Below are positions 47,201 to 56,030 of a stretch of DNA of 64,000 bases, in pieces. Source of the stretch: Astropecten irregularis (Eukaryota > Echinodermata > Asteroidea > Paxillosida > Astropectinidae); assembly GCA_963971285.1 (NCBI GenBank), contig OZ020253.1, positions 3,844,001-3,908,000 on the forward strand, written 5' to 3'. The position numbers and the translations under genes are program-made. The notes beneath the pieces were generated by a model that worked only from the letters and a program-made list of their open reading frames with translations, was not told the origin of the DNA and ran no database searches. Positions within the stretch are counted from its first letter, which is position 1, and each line of letters starts with the position of its first letter.

Positions 47201-50093
47201 TTTTTAAGCTGAGGCCCCTTTTAAGTTTTATTCCAATGTTTTTGGAATTTTGAAGTTTAATTATTTTTGCTCGACCATTAGACATATTTTTTTCGGTTTT
47301 AAACTGATTTTCAAAATTATTATTCGAATGTGGGACCAAGTCTCTTGTCTAATTTTGGACGTGAATAAAATTAGACATGTTTGTTAAAATTGTTAATAGG
47401 GTAAACCTTATTCATTAATAAACCCTAAAACAAAACGCTTGCTCTAACACATTAATTTTAGCTACCTAGATGAATAACTGAAAAATGAAATTTTGGAACA
47501 AAGAGTCGGTACTGATCTTTTATTTGATGTTCTGTTGAATAATTTTGTGCTTAATAAATGGAAGTCTTATAAAAATCTTGACAACTTTTGCACATAAAAA
47601 AATTTGGGTAAAGTGGACAGAAATTGCCTTAGAATGCATCACAGAGCATCTAGAATCCAAATTTTCCCGGGGCCCTTAAGCGGGCCCCAGACCCAACGCC
47701 GTTAGTGCTTCGCGCTACGAGCTCAGCACCACTCTTTAATTTTCAAAGTTGGAGAACACTGCATGAAGGATATGCTAAAATGGGATCCGGATCAGCAGGA
47801 TCACTGATCTCGTGCCTGAAACAAACGGGCCCTACGGTGCTTCACAAGTGCCAATCCACTTATCCACATTTAACCGTGTGCATAATTTTTCTCTGCAAGT
47901 TGATTTATCAAGCCCTAAAAGTCGATTAATCAAGATTATCACCAACAGATAATGTATCAGAAAAAGCGCTCCACACTTGCACTAAAAATAGCACCAGATC
48001 TCAGACAAACATTGCAACCATGCAAACGTGTGGTCTATGCTTGTGTGCATGCATTGTGTACACAACGCGCGCGCTGGCCAAATCACTCGTGTGATGTCAT
48101 TAGTGCGGAGCGCTATTGACCGATAGTGTATCACCAACCGATAATGTATCACCAACCGATAATGTATCACAAATTGACCAATAGTGTATCACCAACCGAT
48201 AATGTATCACAAATTGACCAATAGTGTATCACCAACCGATAATGTCATTAGTGCGGAGCGCTATTGACCGATAATGTATCACAAATTGAAAATTGACGAT
48301 TGTCGATTTGTGATACATTATTGGTTGGTGAGAATCAAAGACTCACTCCTGAAAAAAAGTTGCCTATAAGTACTACAGGCAAAGAGTATGGTATGGTTAT
48401 AGTAGGGGCCATTTTGTGCACCAGAAAAAAATTAATTTTACAAGTATAGCTTATCAGTTTTCAGTAAGTTGTTCTACAAGTGGGACCAAGGGAGATTGAC
48501 AACTAACAGTGTACCAACGTTTGAACATTTATGGGGTTTTACCAAAGATTAACCATTATTGTGGACTTACTCTTATGTCTTGCTTGTTTGCAGGAAACAC
48601 GGCTTGGCAAGATCGTCAATGACATCCGCAAAAACACGAATGACAGTTCACTATCTGCACGATGCAAGAAGCTGGTCCGAGTCTGGAGCAAACAGTTTGT
48701 GCGAGGAGGAACGCCCGCCGTCAGTAAGCCGACCGGCAGCGCTGCTCAGGATGCGTCGTCCAACAGGCAGCCCACCCCACCAACTCAAGGAACCACCACC
48801 TCCACCGCATCAACTGGCGGTAGTCGGACTCCCTCTCTTAAGTCCCAGACCTCGACTACCCCTACGTCATCAGTGGACAAAAGAAAGTCAGAAAACCGCA
48901 AACGGAGGAAGTTGAGCACTTCTCCAAGCTCAGCTACATCAACAGGGTCAGATCCACCATCCACCAAAAAATTGAAACCGGCAGCTAGTACACCCACCTC
49001 CAATGCAACCAAAGAACAACAAAGCAGTCGGGAGACCAATAATGGAATGCCAGCTCAGAAGGTTGCGGGCAAGTCCAATCTGCAAAGTTCTAAATCCGCT
49101 TTCTCTAAGGTTAAACCTTCCGAGTCTAAACCATCCTCGAGAACTAGCTCTCCTGCTTTAAAAGCGAAGAGCACAAGTTCTCCGGACGTGAGTAAGTTAA
49201 ATGCCAACAGTAGTCGGGCAGTGACTAAGTCGCCTCTTACCAAACAAGCGTCGAGTCCAGTCATCTCCAAGAGCAGTAAACTTTCTCCTGCTCCTACAGA
49301 TTCTTCGAAGTCTAGTAAATTATCGCCGTCTGTGAAGGCGAAACAGCTGAAAGATTCTAACAGCTTGGACTCTAGTCGTCTTCAGGCTGATGTTGGACCG
49401 GCAGATGAGACGCCAAGAGACAAAGTGACCTCAAGCCGGCTCCAAGGCAAATCACCAACTATACCGAAAAGCCTCGAAGACTCTAACTCAAGTTCGGCCA
49501 CGGTCAAGTTACGATCGCCTGTACCAGAACGGGGCCTAACTCCAACAGAAGCTACGTGTAGTTCAGAATCCACGAATCTAGATGACAGTCAACGTGTGTC
49601 GCAGCCAACAGAAGCAGGCTCTGTCCAAAACGAAGAATTTTCCAGGACTGGTTTTTCCATTTTTGACGACGATTTTGACGAGCAGGATAATACTCACTGT
49701 GATGAGAAATACAGTAAAACCTTAGTGGATTTTGAAAAAGGACCCACATTTTCTAGTTTAACGAGAACAGCTGATAAAGACGACCCAGCAGGAGGACGCA
49801 TTTCTGGAACGCCCTCTGTTGACGTAAACGACGAGACCGATAGGCCAGAAGGGAAGGAAGTACTCCAAGAATCAACAGATCTTGATCTAGCATCAACGGA
49901 ACTGGAGGAAGAGAAAGTTCCCTCCAAACCCGTAACCGAAGAAGACATTTCCAAACTGCATCACCAACAATGGGAGGGTGTCAACGGTTGCTACGGTAAC
50001 CAAATGGAATGGTCCGATTGGACGCAGTGCATGTCCGTGCCCATTGAAGAGGATAACGCCTTGCATATATTACCGTATGTTTGCTTTGATTGA
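38195..50093 (+). CDS. MED26: Mediator complex subunit 26 (3 exons, complete)
   Basis: MED26 is the Mediator subunit that binds TFIID and the super elongation complex through its N-terminal domain and docks on core Mediator through its C-terminus; it acts in the nucleus. The exons 38195-38257, 46148-46222 and 48594-50093 join in phase 0 to give 545 residues (human about 600). Residues 1-85 form the TFIIS N-terminal (LW) domain: SQIREQLLKAID, MVCVLEAISCLE, ITKEALE, ETRLGKIVNDIRK, LVRVW. Residues 90-400 are Ser/Thr/Pro/Lys-rich and probably disordered, with an acidic patch FDDDFDEQD near 370. The last 40 residues (WEGVNGCY, WSDWTQCM, LHILPYVCFD) match the MED26 C-terminal domain. The start was chosen because the N-terminus lines up with vertebrate MED26, although its -3 base is C. 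Confidence 0.96.
38715..38960. repeat. Foldback family A in MED26 intron 1
   Basis: Starts GGAGCCAATTTCATCAACCT and ends GAATTGGCTCCTG. Interior is an inverted version of 1-193. Confidence 0.7.
39376..39570. repeat. Foldback family E, degraded, with flank
   Basis: GGAGTTAGGACGGCATGACG ... TTTGAGAAAGATCCTGCT, followed by TTTCAGGTCATTATTTTGGC. Confidence 0.65.
39677..39950 (+). mobile_element. tRNA-headed SINE (family 2)
   Basis: GGTTCTTTCCTCGCCTTTCA head, GGTTCAAGTGCGGCTC as B box, body matching 19588-19862, tail TAGTAATGATGA. Confidence 0.65.
40274..40642. mobile_element. Family C MITE
   Basis: TTAAAGGTACTATCATACTT to GTATGATATTACCTTTAA; complete and TTAA-flanked. Confidence 0.8.
41094..41210. 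repeat. Foldback with TTAAGGAGAAACCAC arms
   Basis: Arms of about 45 bp (AAGTGGGCATTCTTTGATTC against GAATCAAAGAATGCCCA) around GAGGACGCGAAGCGTCC, itself a small palindrome. Confidence 0.8.
41588..41775. repeat. Array of alternating AAGAATGACCACTTTT palindromes
   Basis: The 16-bp motif AAGAATGACCACTTTT and its complement alternate about eight times, joined by short AT spacers, so nearly any adjacent pair can form a hairpin. The motif core (TGGGCATTCTT) recalls the foldback at 41094-41210. Confidence 0.9.
41815..42205. repeat. Direct duplication of ~165 bp
   Basis: 41825-41990 and 42055-42215 are two copies (TTAAAGAGCATATATGGTAC, GAGTTTGCCATAATCCATGT, AATATTCCTAGATTTGATTG), separated by a family C MITE right end (41999-42068). 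Confidence 0.8.
42261..42383. repeat. Foldback family B, best-preserved copy
   Basis: Arms GTTTGTTTCAGGGACGAGAT and ATCGCGAGCCTGAAACAAAC; inner GATCCTGCTGATCAGGATC palindrome and TAGCGTATCCTGCATAGGAC. Confidence 0.8.
42384..43237. other. No gene recognised in this part of MED26 intron 1
   Basis: Open frames on both strands near 42351-42753 have no recognised domain. The sequence looks unique in the window. Confidence 0.3.
43238..43868. mobile_element. Two family C MITEs sharing one TTAA
   Basis: Copy 1 43238-43594, copy 2 43591-43868; TTAA at 43591-43594 is the end of one and the start of the other. Confidence 0.75.
44235..44300. repeat. Foldback family E, right half
   Basis: AAGATCCTGCTAGGATTGAA ... 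CAGGCCCTCCTAACTCC. The preceding 43869-44234 shows nothing recognised. Confidence 0.6.
44442..44860. repeat. GAGCCG/GCTCCG hexamer foldback, largest copy
   Basis: Left half GGCTCCGG/CAAGCTCTGG repeats (44455-44570), right half GAAGCCGGACCCGAAGC and GCCGGAGCCGAAGCCAGAGC. A ~115-bp interior (CATACTCTGTTTTGAAAAAA ... CACATCCATTGTCAG) is present twice. Confidence 0.75.
45012..45175. repeat. Foldback family E with flank
   Basis: GTCTGACGTTTCGATCCTAG ... TTTGAAACGTCAGGC, then TTTCAGGTCGATATTTTGGT. Confidence 0.7.
45444..46100. repeat. Foldback element with internal tandem repeats
   Basis: Outer arms of about 65 bp: ACTACGGTGCTCCACGAGTG with CATTCCACTTATCC at left, GGATGAGTGGAATGGAACTC with GTGGGACGCCGTAG at right. 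The inside has ~60-bp repeats (AAGTCATCTTGGCAAGAT ... AGGATAAGTCAACTTC). A SINE interrupts it at 45645-45815, and a half copy lies at 47833-47935. The right arm ends 48 bases before MED26 exon 2. Confidence 0.75.
45645..45815 (+). mobile_element. tRNA-headed SINE (family 1) inside the foldback
   Basis: Shared tail GCTTCTGACTGCCAAACAAA, head TAGCTCAGTAGATAGAGTGC, B box GGTTCGAATCCCGCTCC. Confidence 0.7.
46148..46222 (+). CDS. MED26: MED26 exon 2
   Basis: Residues 22-46 (NMVCVLEAISCLE, ITKEALE). Acceptor GTTTCAG, donor GTTAGT. The arm of a foldback element ends about 48 bases before this exon. Confidence 0.96.
46255..47833. repeat. Foldback family B split by a DNA transposon
   Basis: Left half 46255-46314 (GGTCCTGTTTGTTTCGGCAC ... 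CACGTCCCATGAA) and right half 47762-47833 (CATGAAGGATATGCTAAAAT ... GAAACAAACGGGCCCT) rejoin to a normal family B element once 46315-47761 is removed. Confidence 0.85.
46315..47761. mobile_element. 1447-bp hAT-like non-autonomous transposon
   Basis: Perfect 14-bp terminal inverted repeats CAGTGTTCTCCAAC, similar to Charlie-type hAT ends. CATGAA is repeated on both sides (46309-46314 and 47762-47767). No transposase frame was found. Inside, CGCCACGCTTTAAAATC-like units near 46340-46440 and a 37-bp duplication (GCAAGAGACCTACTTTTGCT) near 46648-46708 are visible. Confidence 0.8.
47961..48118. mobile_element. Palindromic MITE (AGCGCTCCGCACT ends), copy 1
   Basis: Ends AAAGCGCTCCACACTTGC and ATTAGTGCGGAGCGCTATT, with CTCAGACAAACATTGCAACC inside. 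A fuller copy is at 52728-52888. Confidence 0.7.
48119..48335. repeat. Tandem repeats of CACCAACCGATAATGTAT
   Basis: Short tandem units (ACCAACCGATAATGTATCAC, AAATTGACCAATAGTGTATC) end in an inverted copy (GATTTGTGATACATTATTGG at 48302). A piece of the MITE end is trapped at 48243-48266. Confidence 0.8.
48336..48593 (+). other. 3-prime end of MED26 intron 2
   Basis: No repeat recognised. Ends in a TCTTGCTTGTTTGCAG acceptor. Confidence 0.5.
48594..50093 (+). CDS. MED26: MED26 exon 3 (terminal coding exon)
   Basis: Residues 47-545 and the TGA stop. Acceptor TTTGCAG. It begins with ETRLGKIVNDIRK, so an open frame starting at the intronic ATG 48531 is not the true start. Confidence 0.96.
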   Translation, partial: ETRLGKIVNDIRKNTNDSSLSARCKKLVRVWSKQFVRGGTPAVSKPTGSAAQDASSNRQPTPPTQGTTTSTASTGGSRTPSLKSQTSTTPTSSVDKRKSENRKRRKLSTSPSSATSTGSDPPSTKKLKPAASTPTSNATKEQQSSRETNNGMPAQKVAGKSNLQSSKSAFSKVKPSESKPSSRTSSPALKAKSTSSPDVSKLNANSSRAVTKSPLTKQASSPVISKSSKLSPAPTDSSKSSKLSPSVKAKQLKDSNSLDSSRLQADVGPADETPRDKVTSSRLQGKSPTIPKSLEDSNSSSATVKLRSPVPERGLTPTEATCSSESTNLDDSQRVSQPTEAGSVQNEEFSRTGFSIFDDDFDEQDNTHCDEKYSKTLVDFEKGPTFSSLTRTADKDDPAGGRISGTPSVDVNDETDRPEGKEVLQESTDLDLASTELEEEKVPSKPVTEEDISKLHHQQWEGVNGCYGNQMEWSDWTQCMSVPIEEDNALHILPYVCFD

Positions 50094-50639
50094 TATATGT
50101 TGACATTTCTAAAAATGAATTTTGAAATATGAGAGAAAAAAATTATTTTGAAAGGAAAGAATTGAAGTTGTTTTCCCACATATTTTCACACAAGATGGTG
50201 TGAATTATGTTCCAAATAATCTGGTAAATTGAAAATAACTTTGTAGTTTATTCCAAGATAACTTCATTCCTGGTTTTGATTTTGTTTTTGTTAGCAAGCA
50301 TAGTTTCTAAAATTTGGCTACAATTTTGTCAAAGAATGTAGAAGACAAAAAATCCTTTGAGCACACGCTTTTTTTCTCGAACACATGTACCAAAACCACA
50401 GAAAGAAGCCACTTAAATATTTTTGTCCTTTTACTAAACAGAATACACATTGGTCTCCTGATAAGGACTGGAGCAGGCTAGTCGAAACGATGAGACCTTA
50501 CAAGAATTGCAAACGAAATAGAAGTGCGAAAGTACGAACGATTCTTACATGGTGTTTCCGCAAACCGATCCACATAACAAAATACACGTCGTATTTTACT
50601 GGCATGTCCTATGACACAGTCATTTCCATAGTGTAATTA
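50094..50639 (+). other. MED26: MED26 3-prime UTR and downstream sequence
   Basis: AT-rich. No AATAAA was found within 500 bases of the stop codon, so the polyadenylation site is unplaced. An 83-codon frame at 50385-50636 has no recognised domain. Confidence 0.4.
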
Positions 50640-50866
50640 TTACACTATAGAGGTTATTCACATGTTACTAGGCTGCCATATTGGCCGTTAAGCTTGTGCG
50701 TTCCTCCAAAGTTACGCGTACGACACTGTACAAAAATTAGTTTGATCAATGATCTCTGCATGTTGCGTATGCAAGGAAGCTTATTGTTAACACTTGTGAA
50801 ATCGACGTGCTTGACGGCCAATCCAAGCTGATGACGTCACATGAATAACCTCTAATAGTGTAAGGG
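50640..50866. repeat. Foldback with TTACACTATAGAGGTTATTC arms
   Basis: 25-bp arms (GAGGTTATTCACATG against CATGAATAACCTC) flank a ~175-bp interior with ACGTCA. Confidence 0.75.
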
Positions 50867-50883
50867 TCTTGTAATGCTCTGTT

Positions 50884-51053
50884 AATAGGGCTCCGCGCTT
50901 TTGACGTCACATTCAGAAGTTCGGACAAACAAGTCGCACGTTGCCCCATTAACTTACACGTAAACGTTGTGAAATTTGTCCGAACATCCGGGTAACTATA
51001 GCTGTCGATATAAAGGGCGTATTCTATAAATAGCTCAAGCGCGGAGCCCTATT
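50884..51053. mobile_element. MITE with 17-bp perfect inverted repeats
   Basis: AATAGGGCTCCGCGCTT at 50884-50900 and its exact complement at 51037-51053. A second inner pair GTTCGGACAAA / TTTGTCCGAAC extends the hairpin. Confidence 0.85.
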
Positions 51054-51072
51054 GAGCAAGTATAACATTACT

Positions 51073-51223
51073 TGGGATCGATTTCACGAAGTACTAAGAT
51101 CGATCGTAACTTGAGATACGAAGGATAACCCATCATAACCTTCGACATCTATGTAGGACTGCAATGTATCACAAGTCCTACAAATGATAGTCAGTTCGAT
51201 GAGTTTGGTGAAATCGACCCCTG
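51073..51223. repeat. Foldback related to 3851-3989
   Basis: Ends GGGATCGATTTCACGAA and TTGGTGAAATCGACCCC; interior TAACCCATCATAACCTTCG. Confidence 0.7.
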
Positions 51224-51242
51224 GTCATGCTGGTAGCGTAAG

Positions 51243-51383
51243 ACTAAGCCCGTGTTCCAAATCTCTGGCTATGACCGCAAATAACACACAAGTCTATGGA
51301 AAAGGCTGCAGTCACTGGCTAGTGGCTGCCATAGGTACTTGCGTAATTTGCAGCCACAGCCAGAGATTTGGGACACGGCCTTA
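51243..51383. repeat. Foldback family G, second copy
   Basis: Arms CGTGTTCCAAATCTCTGGCT and GCCAGAGATTTGGGACACGG; matches 20145-20282. Confidence 0.8.
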
Positions 51384-51444
51384 CACTTTGATGTATTACA
51401 ATGGTGCAGTACTGTTCAACATGACATTTAATATTGTTTGGATC

Positions 51445-51735
51445 GGGGGCCCAATTTCATGGAATCTGTTACTGTACAGCAAAAATTCTTTGCTTATGGT
51501 TAGCGTATTTCACGGGAGAGTTTTCTTTCTCGCTACTTACGCTAAGCAAAGACTGTCTGCAGAATGCACATGACAACGCATTTGAATACAAAACTTCAAG
51601 GTTAGCCTAGAAATTTTGCGCTACCCAATTAAGCATCGGAAGTCTTGCTTACAAATTCCATGAAATAGATTTCACGCGTAGCAGTGCCCGTCAGCACAAA
51701 AATTTGCCATAACGGATTCCATGAAATTGGGCCTT
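51445..51735. repeat. Foldback, family A-like ends
   Basis: GGGGGCCCAATTTCATGGAA to CCATGAAATTGGGCC; interior (GCTTATGGTTAGCGTATTTC, CTTACGCTAAGCAAAG) differs from other family A copies. Confidence 0.65.
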
Positions 51736-51796
51736 AAAATCAGATTGTCACTGTGTTCACTGTTTGTTGAGGCATATAAACTCCTTAACCAATCAC

Positions 51797-52582
51797 CGTG
51801 TTCAGACTAGGTCCCGATTATCAGGGAAAGTCCCGATAATCTGGACTTTCCCGGCAAACCCATTGTGTGGACGCTTGCCGATACTTGACCCGTTGCCCCT
51901 GCCAAACATGTTGGATTCGGGGGAAAATTTTGCGGTAACAGGGCGTAATTGATATCCCACAGCTGTTTTCATCATAAGTGCGCATGCGCTACAGTCCCAT
52001 ACTCAGAGACCTAACGCACGGCCAAAACCACTTCAGCCATGAATTGTCCCCGGAAAGCGGGGGCATTCGAACACAGTGTGGACAGTCGGTCGTAAACAAG
52101 ATACAGTATCTTGATCTCCTACTTTGGGAGACGACTCAATGTCTTTGATACTGGGTCTCTGAGGAGGATCCTTGGGTACCGCTGGTCGGACCATGTGTCT
52201 AACAAAAGGTTACTCGGGGAGAGTCAGATGAGACCTATTGATTACCTGTATGATACGTGAGCACCAGATGCAACTTTACGGTCATGAGGCTAGATTCCCT
52301 GCGAGCGATCCTGCCAGGCGGATTCTCTCTTTGAGAGAACCTACTGGTAGGACTCGCCCAGTAGGGCATCCACATGACACGTGGTTGCGTCAGATGGATC
52401 GTTATTTTGCTGAGATGGGGATGGGTCGCGTGGCTGCCTGGGGGATGGCCATCAGAAGACCGAAGGAGTATCGCTCGAAGGTAGATGCGGCAACACGATG
52501 CCGCGGCGCATGCTCCCACTGATTTATTGTCTCCTAAGTCCTAACTGCCCCCGATTATCGGGACCTAGTCTGAACACAGGGC
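51797..52582. repeat. Foldback with GTGTTCAGACTAGGTCCCGA ends, disrupted by a LINE fragment
   Basis: Left arm 51797-51860, right arm ATTATCGGGACCTAGTCTGA at 52552-52582. The sequence between about 52085 and 52530 does not belong to the foldback. Confidence 0.75.
52085..52530 (+). pseudogene. Non-LTR retrotransposon 3-prime fragment
   Basis: The end of a LINE reverse-transcriptase ORF. Upstream residues ILGYRWSDHVSNKRLL (another frame, about 52155-52210) and then the frame 52238-52522 (QMQLYGHEARFPASDPARRI, RGACSH before the stop) form the C-terminal tail common in RTE/CR1-like elements. A frameshift or stop separates the two parts, and the polymerase core is absent, so it is dead. Confidence 0.75.
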
Positions 52583-52727
52583 AAGTCTTGAAATCAATCA
52601 CATACTTTGTACCTACTCCTATGTGTTAATTATGACTGTATATTTAGGCATCAAATGCCCTGAAATGGACAGTCACAGGTTTATACATGATTTGTATCTA
52701 AGGCCCTCTGCATACACAGTATTGAAC

Positions 52728-52888
52728 AATAGCGCTCTGCACTTGCGCTAAAAATAACACCGGATCTCAGACAAACATTGCAACCATGCACACGGGCGTG
52801 GGTGTGCGCGTGCACACATACTACGTGTGAGTCAATGTTTGTCTGACATCCGGGGATTTTGTGACGTCATTAGTGCGGAGCGCTATTT
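52728..52888. mobile_element. Palindromic MITE (AGCGCTCTGCACT ends), copy 2
   Basis: Left CAATAGCGCTCTGCACTTG and right TAGTGCGGAGCGCTATTTG. Inner arms CAGACAAACATTG and CAATGTTTGTCTG. Confidence 0.8.
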
Positions 52889-52919
52889 GGTAAAGTGCCT
52901 GTAGCTTGAGTTAGGCCTA

Positions 52920-53200
52920 GGCTATACATCGTGCTACTGCCGTGCCAAACTCAAATGATTTAACATTTTTAAGTTTGGCATGGCAATATCACAGCGTTTA
53001 GCTTGAATTTGGAGTTCGACACAGCAAGCTATTTGGCTCGACAGGGTCTGTCGCACTATCGGTATTTGGAACAGCAGTAGCACGACACTTAGGCCTTACA
53101 ATTAAGTTTGGCGTTTACCGCAACTGCCGTGCTATTGCTGCACTCATCTGATTTCAGTTCGGCACGGCAGTAGCACAGCATATAGTTTTGGCCTTAGAAT
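52920..53200. repeat. Foldback with GTGCTACTGCCGTGCC arms
   Basis: ATCGTGCTACTGCCGTGCCA near 52928 is inverted as GGCACGGCAGTAGCACAGC near 53160. Extra copies of the motif lie inside. Confidence 0.65.
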
Positions 53201-53233
53201 CCAACTGGGGCATTTGATAACGTTTGCCTTTAA

Positions 53234-53360
53234 TTTGGGATATTGTGCGGTGGTATTCAACCATTATGTGACCATATTGTTTATGCCGAGCTCCCTGCAC
53301 ACATAGCCCCCCCAGATGACCTCTAATTGACCAGTTACTGATAATGAGGCCAGTTATTAA
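53234..53360. repeat. Dispersed repeat, second copy of 2785-2925
   Basis: Shares GGGATATTGTGCGGTGGTRT and CCAGATGACCTCTA. After it, 53361-54021 is AT-rich with nothing recognised. Confidence 0.6.
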
Positions 53361-54021
53361 AAAAAATCCGGGCTGAAGGGCTTAATCAGTGGAGTTATGC
53401 AAACACAAATTATACCATGTGAATGATTTAAAACTGAACAGGGCATTAGACTGACCAGAAACATGTTTTTATTTTTTCTGTGGCCTATACGTATGTAATG
53501 TATTATTCGCTTGCAGTAGGACCTTATCTTCACAATCCCACACTTTTTACAGCGTCATTTTTCTAGTCTTTTTGAAGCAAGCACAAAACAATATTCAATC
53601 GGTAAATACTGCAGGTAAAATTATATGCGTAAACTAACTTCTTGTGTTACATGTCGGCGCCCGAAATTTTCATTTGACTTTGCTTAATGAACTAATGAAA
53701 TATGAAAGAAGATATTGGGTTTTTTTGTTTGTTTTTATTATTTTGCTGTGTAAATCATACCTTTACCAAATTTCTAAGAAATATGTGCCCTAACTAATGA
53801 CACTGTTATTTGTGTGAAAATGAAATTAACAAGAGAATATTTGCACCAGGAATGAAAATGTCTGAAAAACTGTGGTGTGCTGGTTAACTTGTGTTTAACT
53901 ACCATCTTCCCATGCTATTTTTATATAGTTGTGCCAGGGTGTCTTGGAGCATATTGTACTCCACGTGTAGTTGTTTCTTTTTTTCTTCAGCTGATGACCA
54001 ATGTATTTAGCTTGCTTTATC

Positions 54022-54399
54022 TTAAAGGTACTATCATACTTTGGTTAGGTTGATAGAACAGCTGCGGTCTGTTCATGATTTGATTTGTCATGGAATAGAT
54101 ACAAACCTGTGAAATTTTAAGCTCAATTGATCATTGGAAACAGCAGAAAACAGTGAAAAACCGTTGCAATTTTTACGAGAAATTGTAAGGTAATTGTAAT
54201 TGTGAGATTTTGATTTTGGATTAAAACTGTTTTGGTCTTTTGTTTTACTCTTTTTCTGGATAAATACAGCATTTCAGGCACAAAATTTGAATGGTATGTT
54301 TCTACCAGGTCTATCTTTATACCCTGTAAGTTATACGTAAATCTGAGTCTGTGAACATGTCTGTTTTGGTTTCTTACCAAAGTATGATAGTACCTTTAA
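54022..54399. mobile_element. Family C MITE
   Basis: TTAAAGGTACTATCATACTT to GTATGATAGTACCTTTAA; complete. 54400-54890 beyond it is AT-rich and featureless to me. Confidence 0.8.
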
Positions 54400-54892
54400 G
54401 CACAAAGAATTCTGAATAGAACAATTTAGTAGGTTAGCATAAAAAATGACCACAAAAGCAGGTTCTTGGCAATTTCTATGCATTTTTTTAAATATGAATT
54501 ATTTGTTTCATTTGTTACATTTCAAAATAACAAATTTAGAGAAAAAAAGAGAATGATTGAAGAAATTTCTTTGAAAAGTTTGTGTTTGCTTGCACAAATG
54601 TCAAAACAAATGTACACATTTTGTTTTGGATTGTGAGCTAAAATGGATAATTATGAATAATAATGTCATTAATAATTATGATATTATATGCAGTTAGGAG
54701 GCCTATTGTCTGACCATTATGGTGGAACATAAAGTAAGTGATCAGGAATGGTCATTTCAAAATTGATTGTGATGCGTCTGGATATTGCTTAGCAGTGAAC
54801 CTTTAACGAACCTGTTAAATCCATTTTTCTCATCAAATAACCACAAGGGAAACTGACTGGTTAATATTAAGTCATTGAAAAGTGAACTTTAA

Positions 54893-55270
54893 TTGACTAT
54901 TAGGGACACCACCAACATTGGGCTGGATAGCTCAGTTGGTAAGAGCGCCGGTACGGGATTCCGGAGGTCGCTGGTTCGAATCTCGCTCCAGTTGATGTTT
55001 CTTTGTTCACTTAAAAAAATATTGACTGGAGTGGGATTCGAACCAGTGACCACCAGAATACTGTACTACCGGGGCTCTTACCAACTAAGTTATCTGGTAC
55101 GGTATTCCAGAGATCACTGGTTTGAATCCCGCTGCAGTAAATTTTGCTTTGTTCACTTTAAAAAAATTGACTGGAGTGGGATTTGAACCACCGACCACTA
55201 GAATACCGTATTACCGGGGCTCTTACCAACTGAGTTATCCGTTACCGTATTTTGGAGGTCGCTGTTTGAA
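54893..55270. mobile_element. tRNA-like modules in alternating orientation
   Basis: Plus 54926-54990 (GGATAGCTCAGTTGGTAAGA, GGTTCGAATC), minus 55020-55098, plus fragment 55099-55140, minus 55165-55235, plus fragment to 55270. The first can fold an acceptor stem with 6 of 7 pairs and a good D stem, but its anticodon arm is degenerate. Confidence 0.7.
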
Positions 55271-55516
55271 TCAGGCTTGGGAAATAAAACCTGTTTTGCC
55301 CATTTTTCTCATATATTCCCTACGGACGAGAAAAATGAAATCGAGACACATATTAAAGCAGTACTACATGTACCTGCTACAAAGGGTACAAACCTAGCAC
55401 CCTTTATGTTCATCATGCCCTTTACTGTTCACCCAAGATCAATTATATCTGTAGCTGTTTTCATGCACCATAACTTGTTATGTCTTGTTGCAGCGTTTTG
55501 TTGATGTTTTGTACTG

Positions 55517-55686
55517 GTGTGGTGGTCTGAGTTGTCTCCTGGTCTGAGGTGTACCCCTGGCATAGCCGGACAGCACGCCATTGAAATGGACAACTGTCCC
55601 GTTGTGTGCAGAAATGGAATAACAGATTTTACCATATTTGGTAAGGGGGACTGCTGAGACCAGGAGACAGCTGAGACCACCACACC
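55517..55686. repeat. Foldback with GGTGTGGTGGTCTGAG arms
   Basis: TGTGGTGGTCTGAGTTGTCT is inverted as CAGCTGAGACCACCACACC; ~33-bp arms. Open frames here on both strands are chance. Confidence 0.75.
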
Positions 55687-55877
55687 TTTTCCTGATTCTG
55701 CACTTCATTTATTGTGTATTCTACACATTATTAATTAGTGTTCAATGAATCATTTCTGGTCATCATGATCATTCACAGTTTATGTGCCATAACAGTATTA
55801 TACAGCACACTATCAATGTAGCTAAATTGTGTATGGCGCCCTCTACAGTTTGTGCAAATGTCAAATACACTCTTTTT

Positions 55878-56030
55878 GGCTTTTCCGATTGTGATCGGAA
55901 AAGGTATTACTTTTGTTCTGTTTTTTTTGGCTTTTCCGTGTTCAACGGAAAAGGTATTGTTTTTGTTCTGTTTTTTTGGCTTTTCCGTGTTCAACGGAAA
56001 AGGTATTGTTTTTGTTCTGATTTTTTTTCT
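55878..56030. repeat. Three tandem hairpin units
   Basis: Three ~55-59-bp units, each GGCTTTTCCG ... CGGAAAAGGTATT then TTTTGTTCTG. The first has an ATTGTGAT core, the other two TGTTCAA; the stem is kept in all. Confidence 0.85.

Noticed and set aside
48531-48593. In-frame ATG at 48531 as a start for the 520-codon frame
   Set aside because: It lies in intron 2 before a good acceptor; exons 1 and 2 supply the conserved N-terminal half of the LW domain.
54926-54990. Functional tRNA gene
   Set aside because: A and B boxes and two stems are present, but the anticodon arm does not form a 5-bp stem with a 7-base loop, and related copies with tails are dispersed as SINEs.
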